Assembly (NCBI RefSeq): GCF_004118285.1
Contig: NZ_SDHY01000009.1
Span: 1 to 64,000 of the forward strand
Direction of reading: 5' to 3'
Length of the DNA stretch: 64,000 bases
Origin: Aquirufa rosea
GTDB lineage: Bacteria; Bacteroidota; Bacteroidia; Cytophagales; Spirosomataceae
Positions 18,830 through 27,824 of the stretch are shown here, piece after piece. The position numbers and the translations under genes were made by a program. The stretch's first letter is position 1, and each line of letters begins with the position of its first letter. The notes beneath the pieces are model-generated. The model was not told the origin of the DNA. It did no database searches and worked only from the letters and a program-made list of their open reading frames with translations.

Positions 18830-20035
18830 TCACATGATTAAAGATGTATGCTTTATTTCTTTCAAATAAAAGCTAGGATTTACTCCTACATGTTTTTTGA
18901 ATGCCGCGTAAAATGTTGACCGATTAGTAAACCCACTCTTATATATATACGTTTCCAACGTATATTGATCAAAATGATCAAAATGAGCCAAGAAATAATG
19001 AATTTTTAAACGATTCAGAAACTCCACAAAGCTAATCCCGTAACACATTTTAACCCACTTAGAAAATTTTTGTGGAGTTAAATCCACCAATTTTGCCATG
19101 TAAGCCAAATCACAAGAGGCATCTAAATAACAATATGAATTTTTAATTTTTTGATCTAACTGAATGGCCATTGAATCTTCCCGAAATTCAGAAACTAAGT
19201 TCGGAATTATCAAATCCAAACTTGGGAAAATCTTTGTAGGATTTTGCTCAATCGGAATAATACATCCATCCATATTCTCTTGAATATTGGGGCTATTCAT
19301 AAAAAAGCTGAACAAAGAAATGGCTATAATACATTTAATTATTTGGGAAGGAGGATCAAAAGAAAAGCCAAACAATAAGGTGGCATATTGATAAAATTGA
19401 AGTAAAAAATAACAAGTAAGCACCCCAGAAACCAACTTAAGCCATATCAAATATTGTTTATTCACAAATGAAAAAGTAGGTCCTAGTCGTTTCTGAGTCG
19501 CATTAATTTGAATCCAAGAAATACAACCATACAATATCCCCATCAATATTGAAACAGGTTGAACTATTCCTGGTGGAATCCATCCTGCTGGTTTAATCAA
19601 TAAATAATTATTCTTCTGATAATATCCATCTAAAATTGCCCGCTTTTCATCAGACGATAAAAACAAATCGGGTGATACGCCAATTAAAATGACCATGGGA
19701 AAGACAAAGTGCAACCATTGCCATCCTTTTATAGGTTTCCCTGGGCTTAACATTTGATTTACATAGAAATACAAACATACTGGAATAAATGCCCGAACAA
19801 TATTGGGTACTCTCAACAAAAAAAGCATCCTGTAAATATGCTTGGATGTTAGTGCATAAATGTAAAACTCCAAAAAAACTAATGAAAAAATAATCGCAAT
19901 CAACCAATATACCTTGGGGTAAGCTCCGAAGCGTATTAATAGATAGGCAATAAATAACAATCCAATCCCACTAGTTAAGAAGGAAAAATAGGGCACAAAG
20001 TCGAACATGAAAGCTTGGCTTCTATTATCAAACAA
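18830..20035 (-). CDS. AraC-family regulator with N-terminal membrane domain
   Basis: A 401-residue one-component regulator. Residues about 10-250 form roughly seven hydrophobic membrane segments; the C-terminal 110 residues form an AraC-type double helix-turn-helix (DLAYMAKLVDLTPQKFSKWV, then YKSGFTNRSTFYAAFKKHVGVNPSFY). The layout predicts a membrane sensor that binds DNA from the cytoplasmic side. Two ATGs fit: 20035 and 20008. It sits between the SusCD/esterase genes (same strand, 225 bp away) and a divergent small lipoprotein operon, so either could be its target. Ligand unknown. Confidence 0.85.
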   Translation of the reverse strand: MFDNRSQAFMFDFVPYFSFLTSGIGLLFIAYLLIRFGAYPKVYWLIAIIFSLVFLEFYIYALTSKHIYRMLFLLRVPNIVRAFIPVCLYFYVNQMLSPGKPIKGWQWLHFVFPMVILIGVSPDLFLSSDEKRAILDGYYQKNNYLLIKPAGWIPPGIVQPVSILMGILYGCISWIQINATQKRLGPTFSFVNKQYLIWLKLVSGVLTCYFLLQFYQYATLLFGFSFDPPSQIIKCIIAISLFSFFMNSPNIQENMDGCIIPIEQNPTKIFPSLDLIIPNLVSEFREDSMAIQLDQKIKNSYCYLDASCDLAYMAKLVDLTPQKFSKWVKMCYGISFVEFLNRLKIHYFLAHFDHFDQYTLETYIYKSGFTNRSTFYAAFKKHVGVNPSFYLKEIKHTSLIM

Positions 20036-20153
20036 ATTGAAACATAAATATGGACAAAAAAGAGAAAAAACAAGACAAAATGAATGAGCATTTTTCTATT
20101 CGACTAGAATAATGCTTTTAATTTTCGCGCTCAAACCAAAAAATTTTACAAAC

Positions 20154-20672
20154 ATGAAAAATGTCCTTTTACTCATCCTTGTCTCAGGAATGGTTATTGC
20201 TTGCGGCACCCAAGAAAAAGCTAGTATTTCTGAAGCTAAAAAAGATGCCAACCAAAACGGTTATACGGTAGCTAAATCTTCCAATATCGACCTGGTTAAA
20301 AAATTCAATGAATTGGCTATTCAGTATGATACAGCAGCCATTAGTGCGATGTACTCTTCTCGCCAAGATACCATTCATGATAATTTAACGAATATGACTG
20401 TATCGGAAAACCTTCAATCAATTTCCAAATTAAAAGCTGCCAATATTAAAATTAGTATTAAGAATTATGGCGCCCTTTGGGAGACTATTAATGATGAGGC
20501 AAGTCCCAAAGGTGTGAAGAACTATGTAATTGCTTACATATTAATGAATTTGAACAATGGAAAACAAAACCGTGATATCATCATGAATCAAGTATGTGCC
20601 ATCAAAGACGGAAAGATCGTAGAAGAATGGGATATATATGATACTAAAGCCATTGAGGAATTTTTAAAATAA
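20154..20672 (+). CDS. NTF2/SnoaL-like lipoprotein
   Basis: Predicted 172-residue lipoprotein; the start MKNVLLLILV gives a lipobox VIAC. The frame is open upstream to 20112 but this would place 14 residues before the signal. The mature part (FNELAIQYDTAAISAMYS..., later DGKIVEEWDIYDTKAIEEFLK) resembles the small cone-shaped NTF2/SnoaL fold, which in exported proteins binds small ligands. It is followed after 19 bp by another exported-protein gene, forming a two-gene operon ended by a terminator. It is divergent from the AraC-type regulator gene, so that protein may control it. Function unknown. Confidence 0.75.
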   Translation: MKNVLLLILVSGMVIACGTQEKASISEAKKDANQNGYTVAKSSNIDLVKKFNELAIQYDTAAISAMYSSRQDTIHDNLTNMTVSENLQSISKLKAANIKISIKNYGALWETINDEASPKGVKNYVIAYILMNLNNGKQNRDIIMNQVCAIKDGKIVEEWDIYDTKAIEEFLK

Positions 20673-20691
20673 TTTAAAATAACACGAAATC

Positions 20692-21417
20692 ATGAAAAAA
20701 CTAGTCTTACTCCTTGTCCTAATATTTATTAGTGAGTTCATTTGGGCACAAGCCAAAACATCTAATTTTATATACTATAAAATAAAACCGGGTCAAAGGT
20801 CGGCCTTTAATGAAGCTTTAAAAAGCCACGTAGCTAAATTTAGGAAGTCGAATACACCTTATGCTTGGTCAGTTTTTAACCTAGTGGGAGGAAGTCATCA
20901 CAATGAGGTAATGGCACTTTCCAATATTGGACTTTCATGGGCTGAAAGAGATGAATTGGGGAATATCCCTACAAATACGGAAGCTGCCAATGATTTTTAT
21001 TTACGTGTTTCTCCTTTCATTGCTGAGGTAACAGGTGGAGAAATAATAACTTATCACGCTGAATATAGTAACGCCAATTTTGGAGATCGTACCAATAAAG
21101 TCCGTTCCAATATTTTAACATTACGTTATGTACCAGCGCAGGAATTTTGGGATGTTATCAAAAAATTACCCAAAGCTTGGGATAAAGCAGGAATCAAGGT
21201 AGCCACCTACCAAACTTCTGGATTGAATCGACTAATTTTTTCACGAAGATTCCCTAATGGATGGAAAGAACTTGACGAAGCACCGAAGTTAAAAAATGCC
21301 TACGATGAGGTATATGGCAAGGGTGCCTATGAAAAAGACATTGCGATCATGCGAAATTATGTTGTAGAAAATGAAACAGTTTACATGACTTTACAGCCTG
21401 ATCTTTCATCAAAATAG
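20692..21417 (+). CDS. Exported protein of unknown function
   Basis: A 241-residue protein with a signal peptide (cleavage near IWA-Q). I do not recognise the family with certainty. Two halves look alike in layout, each starting with a strand rich in aromatic residues (FIYYKIKPGQRSAF... and ILTLRYVPAQEFW...), which recalls tandem dimeric alpha-beta barrel (ABM/NIPSNAP-like) modules. It is cotranscribed with the NTF2-like lipoprotein and ends with a strong terminator. Confidence 0.7.
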   Translation: MKKLVLLLVLIFISEFIWAQAKTSNFIYYKIKPGQRSAFNEALKSHVAKFRKSNTPYAWSVFNLVGGSHHNEVMALSNIGLSWAERDELGNIPTNTEAANDFYLRVSPFIAEVTGGEIITYHAEYSNANFGDRTNKVRSNILTLRYVPAQEFWDVIKKLPKAWDKAGIKVATYQTSGLNRLIFSRRFPNGWKELDEAPKLKNAYDEVYGKGAYEKDIAIMRNYVVENETVYMTLQPDLSSK

Positions 21418-21444
21418 TGGATTATTTGAAATAGTTGTAAGTAC

Positions 21445-21480
21445 AATAAACCTCATCTTTTAGGTGAGGTTTATTCTTTT
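21445..21480 (+). terminator. Rho-independent terminator
   Basis: An 11-bp perfect stem (21445-21455 with 21465-21475) followed by a T-rich run, 27 bp after the stop of the exported-protein gene. Confidence 0.85.
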
Positions 21481-21583
21481 CTGTCATCAATAACTGATGA
21501 AATTCTCATTTATGGAATTTTTCAAAAACTATATCGAATACGGCCCATTGCCAACGTGTTAATAGATCGAAATGATACCGTTA

Positions 21584-21733
21584 TTACCACACCATAATTT
21601 GATTCCCAAATATCAATATTTCATCCGCCCTCTTCATGATTTCCATGGCCGACTGAGCCCATATGGTAAAAGAAGACCCCGTAAATATGAGCCCTAGTAG
21701 GAAAGAAAAGTATCTGATCTTAATCTTTGGCAT
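21584..21733 (-). pseudogene. Truncated N-terminus of an outer-membrane lipoprotein-sorting (LolA-like) protein
   Basis: A 49-codon minus-strand frame starts with an ATG overlapping the last 14 bp of the universal stress protein gene. It encodes a signal peptide cleaved after IWA-Q and then AMEIMKRADEIL, which matches the start of exported outer-membrane lipoprotein-sorting proteins (typically EIIRKADELLRG...). It then stops (TGG-TAA), where family members continue for about 200 more residues. The rest of the gene is absent downstream. I read it as the surviving 5' end of a deleted gene; a genuine micro-protein is possible but less likely. Confidence 0.5.
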
Positions 21734-22559
21734 AATATACTAAAGTTGGAATGGGGATAAATTCGATTGCGGCACGAGTTTTACTGGGTGTGACTAACTG
21801 ACTAAGTATATTTCTTTTGTGGGTCGTCATACAAATCAAAGAGGCTTTTTGCTCTTTAATCAGTTTCAATAATCCCGTTTGGAAAGATTTAGCATCCGCT
21901 TGAACATAGACCAACTCTTCTTTTTTCATTGCACTTTTGATTTCCTTAAGAAACTGATCATTGGGAACCAAATCTGTTTCAAAGTCCTCATTCAAATGTG
22001 CCAGTACCATGGACTTCTTCCCATGCTTTGCCCATTGATTAGCGGCTTGAATGAAGGAAATTTCATCAAATTCCAATTGGGAAGCATATAAGGTTTGTTG
22101 GAATATATCTTCCGTAAAATTCGCAGGAATAACCAACATAGGTACTTCCAGTTCATGCAAGAGACTTTTGGTGGTACTTCCCAATAAAGTCTCCAAAAAA
22201 CTTGGTGAGGATGTCTTACCTATTATGACCAAATCAATTAGAATTTCACTCAATACTTCTTGTAGACATGGCTTCACTTCTCCTACTTTGACAATGACCT
22301 TGGAGTTTAGCCCTTGAACTTCATCTTCTTTCACCCATTTTTCCAGCGATTGATGAATACTTTTCATGCTTTCTTGAAAATCTTCCACAGGCATGGAAAT
22401 ACTCATCCCATTGGGATCTATGAATTGATTAGGAAGCATGGGAAAATGTGCGTGAAAATAAATCAAAGTAGATCCATATGCTCGGGCAATTATTTGAGCA
22501 TGTTGCATAGCATTTTCTGAGCCCTCAGAAAAATCAGTAGATACTAATATCGTTTTCAT
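21720..22559 (-). CDS. Tandem universal stress protein (UspA family)
   Basis: A 279-residue cytoplasmic protein with two Usp domains. The first starts with ILVSTDFSEGSENAMQHA and carries the ATP-binding-type pattern VIIGKTSS...LLGSTTKSLLHELEVPMLVIP; the second half (about 150-279) ends with MTTHKRN...IPTLVYY but has a weaker glycine motif. Tandem Usp proteins of this size are common in Bacteroidota. Function in stress survival is inferred from the family. It overlaps the truncated lipoprotein-sorting remnant downstream, implying it was once the first gene of an operon. Confidence 0.88.
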   Translation of the reverse strand: MKTILVSTDFSEGSENAMQHAQIIARAYGSTLIYFHAHFPMLPNQFIDPNGMSISMPVEDFQESMKSIHQSLEKWVKEDEVQGLNSKVIVKVGEVKPCLQEVLSEILIDLVIIGKTSSPSFLETLLGSTTKSLLHELEVPMLVIPANFTEDIFQQTLYASQLEFDEISFIQAANQWAKHGKKSMVLAHLNEDFETDLVPNDQFLKEIKSAMKKEELVYVQADAKSFQTGLLKLIKEQKASLICMTTHKRNILSQLVTPSKTRAAIEFIPIPTLVYYAKD

Positions 22560-22708
22560 GGCAATTAGATATTATTGGCCAAGTTAGAAAATTAGTCGAT
22601 GTAAAAAGGCAATACTGACAAATATCAAGTTTAGTCTGTCGGCAGGACAGCCTCTTGAATCATTGCTGTAGAATTAAACAAGCTATGGTGGGCATTTCGA
22701 AAATACAC

Positions 22709-24616
22709 CTAAATCACATTCTCAGAAGGCTGAATACTTTGCAGGTATTCGCTGGGCGACTGCCCCGTTACTCGCTTAAATGATCTATTAAAGGCTGTCT
22801 TGGAATTAAAACCAGCTTCATATGCCACCGCCAAAAAAGTATAGTTTTGGAATTTGGGATCATCAAGTTTCTCCTTAAACTCCTTGGTTCGATAGGTATT
22901 AATGAAATCAAAGAAATTTTTTTGAAAGGAATCGTTTAAGGTTTTGGACATCACATGTGGCGAAACGTTCAATTGATGCGCTAAATCATTTAATGTCAAC
23001 TTGGGATTTAAATAGGGTTTGTCCTTCTCCATCATCTCCATGATTTTTTCCGCCAATTCATCCTTCACATGTTCCTTGGTTTCCAAGCCATAGTTAGCAC
23101 CACTTTGTACAGGCATATTTAAGTCGATCTCCATCTCAGAATCCAAAATATTATGCTTTTGAGATATTTTGAAAATCTCAGGCTGATGGATAGCATAATA
23201 GCCCAAAAAGAAAGGCGAGGAGGCAAATACAATCCAAATAAAATCAACGATCTGACTGCTCAACAGGGTGAGATCTTCATCCAAGACATAACCCATGGTA
23301 TAAATCAGCAAGGCCATGATTCCCAAAACGATGCAGGCCAAATAGATGATTTGGGTAATACTTAAGTAACTTAAATTTTCTTCAAAGGAGGAGCTTATTT
23401 TACTTTTCTCCAAGTAGATATCTAATATTTTTCTGAACTTATTCCATTGAATAAAATTCCAAATGATACCTGAAATACCAACAACCAGAAATAAGATTTG
23501 AAAGGATAGCTCATTGTTTAATTGGGAATAACGAAAGGTGTCATAATCCAAATTAAAATAAGGTAAGTAAACCATTACCTGTAAGAGGATTGGCAAATAA
23601 ATCCAGCGCCATTTTACCTTGAAATCAGTCGATTTAAATAATAATTTCTCGATATACAAATGATACAATGGAGCAAAAGCAAAAACGATAAAATCAGGTA
23701 ATAATAATAGCTTGGGAAAGGTCTGCGCAATACCACGATCACTGGCTATTACCTTTAAGAGTAGCATAACAGATATAATACCAATCAGAAGAATCAACCA
23801 GCGATTAGCTGCCCAGTTAGAATTTTGAATGGTCGGAATGGCAATCATTAATAAGATTCCATTAAAACTAGCGAACAAAAGAAAGAGGCTATAGAGGTCA
23901 AAGAAATTGAAAATACCGGTCAAATCTTCCCAATTTTCCACATCGATATTGATTTTATGCTCAATATCTCGGGGATTCCACTGCACTTTTTCGGTTCGGT
24001 CTATTTTTCTATTAGGCCTAGCCTTCCCATTTCCATAGCATTCTACTGAGGCCCAATTCCCACGGGTTATTTTAAATTGAATTTCGGTCAATTCAGATAA
24101 AATAGTGGTCCGATAAGAGCCATCAGTATGTTGGATAAGCTGATAATTTTCATCCTTAGGATTCCAATTATTAAAATTCCCTGTGACATACAGTTTAGCA
24201 TCAAATGGAGTGGCGGCAGGTATTTTATTGACGATAATCCGATAAGTGGCTTTTTTCTCCCAGCCTAACAACTGAATGATGTAGTTTTTAGAGGCCCCCA
24301 GATTTTTATCATCGTATCGGCGGTTGGCACTGACATTTCCATCCATCGTCCCTTCCACCAAATGCCAAGTACCTTGAGTTATTTTAAATTCAAAGACATG
24401 AACACTATCTGGAATTGTCAATTCATAGTTACCATCTGCTTTTTTTTTAAACTGCAACCTGGGATCACCAGGATCCCAATTATTGAAATCTGCCGCTAAA
24501 TAAAAATCTCCTTTAGGCAGTAATTTTTGGGTGGGCGCTATCAACTCCAACTTGCGCTGTCCAAGGGCAACAATACTAGCCAACCATAAAATAAACAAAA
24601 ACGTAAGCCTCTTCAT
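22709..24616 (-). CDS. Membrane-spanning AraC regulator with two periplasmic glucan-binding-like modules
   Basis: A 635-residue one-component regulator. Order: signal peptide (1-19); two tandem early-set/CBM20-CBM48-like modules (about 20-115 and 125-225), each with an FNNW motif (ADFNNWDPGD, GNFNNWNPKD), an FKIT(Q/R)G-W-VE motif and a final NR; about seven membrane segments (235-480); and a C-terminal AraC double helix-turn-helix (about 525-630, ending FNRSFKRVTGQSPSEYL). FNNW-type modules are known from starch-active enzymes and AMPK. The gene is divergent from the starch-type Sus operon at 24840, which it most likely activates on sensing periplasmic malto-oligosaccharides. It does not resemble the Bacteroides SusR layout as I know it. 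Confidence 0.85.
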   Translation of the reverse strand: MKRLTFLFILWLASIVALGQRKLELIAPTQKLLPKGDFYLAADFNNWDPGDPRLQFKKKADGNYELTIPDSVHVFEFKITQGTWHLVEGTMDGNVSANRRYDDKNLGASKNYIIQLLGWEKKATYRIIVNKIPAATPFDAKLYVTGNFNNWNPKDENYQLIQHTDGSYRTTILSELTEIQFKITRGNWASVECYGNGKARPNRKIDRTEKVQWNPRDIEHKINIDVENWEDLTGIFNFFDLYSLFLLFASFNGILLMIAIPTIQNSNWAANRWLILLIGIISVMLLLKVIASDRGIAQTFPKLLLLPDFIVFAFAPLYHLYIEKLLFKSTDFKVKWRWIYLPILLQVMVYLPYFNLDYDTFRYSQLNNELSFQILFLVVGISGIIWNFIQWNKFRKILDIYLEKSKISSSFEENLSYLSITQIIYLACIVLGIMALLIYTMGYVLDEDLTLLSSQIVDFIWIVFASSPFFLGYYAIHQPEIFKISQKHNILDSEMEIDLNMPVQSGANYGLETKEHVKDELAEKIMEMMEKDKPYLNPKLTLNDLAHQLNVSPHVMSKTLNDSFQKNFFDFINTYRTKEFKEKLDDPKFQNYTFLAVAYEAGFNSKTAFNRSFKRVTGQSPSEYLQSIQPSENVI

Positions 24617-24796
24617 GTATTTTAAAAAATGGGAGCCAAAAGCAACATCATTTGCTCTAGTACCTGATTTTTTGTTGTTCCACTTTATAAAATGAATCGT
24701 ATAATTTATTGTAATATATTCATTTTCAATTAATTGTACTAATTCACTATTTTTTATTGGGAATTAAAGTGGGGCGAATCTAATATTTCGGCACTT

Positions 24797-24804
24797 TAAT
24801 TTTG
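24797..24804 (+). promoter_or_regulatory. Candidate -7 element of the alpha-glucan operon
   Basis: TAATTTTG exactly matches the Bacteroidota -7 consensus TAnnTTTG and lies 36 bp before the SusC ATG at 24840. The position expected for -33 (24774-24777) has no TTTG, as would suit an activator-dependent promoter. Not tested. Confidence 0.35.
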
Positions 24805-24839
24805 AGCTTTTTAAAAAATAAAATTAACAATTTTTAACG

Positions 24840-27806
24840 ATGCTTATGAAAGCTAAATTTACTAGCTGGATCGAAGGACTGAAACAAGCGAAAGAAAAGA
24901 ATCTAATCTTGTCTTTTGCTTTGATTTTTTTGGCAGTTTTTTCGGTCAATGCCCAGCAGACCATCAGTGGTTCTGTTAGTTCCAAAGAAGGCCCTATTCC
25001 AGGTGCCTCTATTGCCATTAAAGGTACAAGTAAAGGAGTTGCTGCTGATTCAAAAGGTCAGTTTTCCATTTCCAATGTCACGTCCAACAATGTCTTGGTT
25101 ATTTCATCCATTGGTTATGCCAGCAAAGAAATTACCGTGGGCAACCAAACTGTATTCAATATCACCTTAGATACTGATGCACAGTCCTTGAATGAGGTTG
25201 TGGTGATTGGATACGGATCCCAGAAAAAGAAAGACTTGACGGGTGCCGTAGTATCCATCTCCTCGGTAGATTTCCAAAAAGGAAATATCGTTACACCGGA
25301 CCAATTAGTGGCAGGTAAAGTGGCTGGGGTTCAAATCACTTCCAATGGAGGTGCACCAGGCGCGGGTTCTACCATCCGTATCCGGAGTGGTTCTTCCTTG
25401 AATGCCAACAATGACCCGCTGATTGTGATTGATGGCGTACCTCTTGATAACAATGGAATCACGGGGGCAGCTAATGCCTTATCTTTTATCAACCCAAATG
25501 ATATTGAGTCGTTTAACGTACTAAAAGATGCCTCTGCTACCGCCATTTATGGTTCCAGAGCTTCCAATGGGGTTATTTTAATCACTACCAAAAAAGGAAA
25601 AAAAGGTGATGACATCAAAGTTTCTGTGAGTTCGGTGGCCTCCTCAGCGCAAGCAAGAGCCTATGTGGATGTTTTATCCGCTGCGGACTTTACTTCCATC
25701 ATAAACTCGAAAGGAACTGCTGCTCAAAAAGCTTTATTAGGAAAATCATCTACTGATTGGCAAAGAGAAATCTATCGCAATGCGATCTCCATCGACAATA
25801 ACGTAAGCATCACCGGTTCCATTAAAAACATGCCTGTTCGTGCTTCCGTAGGTTATTTAAATCAAAATGGTATTTTGAAAACATCCAATATGGATCGTAT
25901 TTCTACTTCCATTGGTGTTAGTCCAAGCTTCTTGAATAATTCCTTAAAAGTAGATTTAAATTTAAAATCATCCATCATCAACAACCATTTTGCCAACCAA
26001 GGAGCCATCGGCACAGCCGTGGGATTTGATCCTACACAAGCCGTTACAGGTTCTGAGTTTGGTGGCTATTTTGAGTGGCTAGACCCCGCTACCAAAAAGC
26101 CGAATTCATTGGGCCCGAAAAACCCAGTGGCCCTATTGAACCTACAAAATGATCATTCTACCGTTAAAAGAACGATTGCCAATGCGGTATTTGATTACAA
26201 AATGCCTTTTTTACCTGAATTGAGAGCCAATGCGAACATTGCCATCGACAAATCTTCTTCCGAAGGCTCTATTTACATTCCTGCTGGCATAGCTAACTCC
26301 TATGATCGTGGAGGAAAAGATGGTTCCTATTCTCAGTCTAAGGATAACAAGACTTTTGAATTTTACTTGAATTATGTGAAGAACATAGGTATGCACAAAG
26401 TGGATATCATGGGAGGTTACTCCTACCAAGATTTCTTGCGAGAAAACACGGATTTAGATAAAAACGTGGCGGGTACAGTGTTCAACAACACTTTCTATAA
26501 AACTCAAAACACCTTAGTATCTTTCTATGGTAGAGCCAACTATACCTTGAACGATAAGTACTTGTTAACCTTTACTTTACGTAATGACGGTTCTTCCCGT
26601 TTCTCTCCAGAAAACCGTTGGGGGGTATTCCCAAGTGCGGCAGCTGCTTGGAAGATTTCCGAAGAATTCAAAAATTCAGAAGTAATTTCCGACTTAAAAT
26701 TACGTTTGGGATGGGGTGTAACTGGTCAGCAAGACGTATTTAGCGACTATCCCTATTTAGCCAGATATACTACTTCCGAACCGAATGCTCAATATCAATT
26801 GGGAAGTACATTCTCTAATACTTTGAGACCAGAAGGTTATGATGCCAACATCAAATGGGAACAAACAACGACTAAAAACATCGGTTTGGACTTTGGCTTC
26901 AAGAAAATTGGTATTACGGGATCCATTGATGTTTACCAAAAAGAAACCAAGGATTTGCTTTCTGTCATTCCAGTACCAGCTGGTTCTAATTTAACCAACC
27001 AGATTTTAACGAATGTGGGTAATTTAGAAAACAAAGGGGTGGAAATTTCCTTGAACTTCAACCCGATTCATACCGCGCGAGTTAATTGGGACTTTGGAGT
27101 AAATGCGACTTACAATGAGAGCAACATCACTAATTTAACTAAAGTGAAAGACCCAACCTACCAAGGAATCTTAGTAGGAGGAATTTCAGGCGGTGTGGGT
27201 AATACCATTCAAATCCACTCATTGGGATATGCGCCTTATACTTTCTTTGTATATCAACAAGTATATGACAAAAGCGGAAAACCCATTGAAGGTTTATATG
27301 TAGACAGAAATGGAGATGGTAAAATTTCATCAGATGACAGATACCGCTACCAGTCTCCGAATTCCAAATATTTCCTTGGTGCTTCTTCAAATTTAAGCAT
27401 CGATGATTTCTCTTTTGGATTTGTCTTGAGAGCTAACCTAGGTAACTATATGTACAATAACATCAACTCCAACAATGGAGTATATCGTGCTGCCACCAAT
27501 GGTAACAATTTCTTGTCGAACCTGGTACCAAATGTATATGACTCTGGATTTAATAATACCCAGTATTTCTCGGATTATTACATCCAAAACGCTTCTTTTT
27601 TACGTGTAGACAATATCAACTTCGGATACAATTTAAACAGATTATTGAAGGCTAAAAAGTACAATGCACAATTGTCCTTGAATGTTCAAAATGCCTTTAT
27701 CCTGACTAAATACCAAGGTTTAGATCCGGAAGTAGGTGGTGGAATTGACAATAACATGTATCCTAGACCACGTACTATTTCATTGGGCTTACAAGTGAAT
27801 TTTTAA
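24840..27806 (+). CDS. susC: SusC-like TonB-dependent transporter of the alpha-glucan locus
   Basis: A 988-residue outer-membrane importer: signal peptide (about 1-38, ending VNA-Q), regulatory-like domain (QQTISGSVSSKEGPIPGAS), LNEVVVIGYGSQKKK TonB-box region, plug with PLIVIDGVPL and IYGSRASNGVILITTKKGKK, and a barrel ending in ISLGLQVNF. It is followed after 18 bp by its SusD partner and then by the binding lipoprotein and two GH13 enzymes, so its cargo should be malto-oligosaccharides. ATG 24840 and ATG 24846 are both possible starts. The symbol is given by locus analogy with the Bacteroides sus system. Confidence 0.93.
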   Translation: MLMKAKFTSWIEGLKQAKEKNLILSFALIFLAVFSVNAQQTISGSVSSKEGPIPGASIAIKGTSKGVAADSKGQFSISNVTSNNVLVISSIGYASKEITVGNQTVFNITLDTDAQSLNEVVVIGYGSQKKKDLTGAVVSISSVDFQKGNIVTPDQLVAGKVAGVQITSNGGAPGAGSTIRIRSGSSLNANNDPLIVIDGVPLDNNGITGAANALSFINPNDIESFNVLKDASATAIYGSRASNGVILITTKKGKKGDDIKVSVSSVASSAQARAYVDVLSAADFTSIINSKGTAAQKALLGKSSTDWQREIYRNAISIDNNVSITGSIKNMPVRASVGYLNQNGILKTSNMDRISTSIGVSPSFLNNSLKVDLNLKSSIINNHFANQGAIGTAVGFDPTQAVTGSEFGGYFEWLDPATKKPNSLGPKNPVALLNLQNDHSTVKRTIANAVFDYKMPFLPELRANANIAIDKSSSEGSIYIPAGIANSYDRGGKDGSYSQSKDNKTFEFYLNYVKNIGMHKVDIMGGYSYQDFLRENTDLDKNVAGTVFNNTFYKTQNTLVSFYGRANYTLNDKYLLTFTLRNDGSSRFSPENRWGVFPSAAAAWKISEEFKNSEVISDLKLRLGWGVTGQQDVFSDYPYLARYTTSEPNAQYQLGSTFSNTLRPEGYDANIKWEQTTTKNIGLDFGFKKIGITGSIDVYQKETKDLLSVIPVPAGSNLTNQILTNVGNLENKGVEISLNFNPIHTARVNWDFGVNATYNESNITNLTKVKDPTYQGILVGGISGGVGNTIQIHSLGYAPYTFFVYQQVYDKSGKPIEGLYVDRNGDGKISSDDRYRYQSPNSKYFLGASSNLSIDDFSFGFVLRANLGNYMYNNINSNNGVYRAATNGNNFLSNLVPNVYDSGFNNTQYFSDYYIQNASFLRVDNINFGYNLNRLLKAKKYNAQLSLNVQNAFILTKYQGLDPEVGGGIDNNMYPRPRTISLGLQVNF

Positions 27807-27824
27807 TCGTTAAATCGTACAAAA

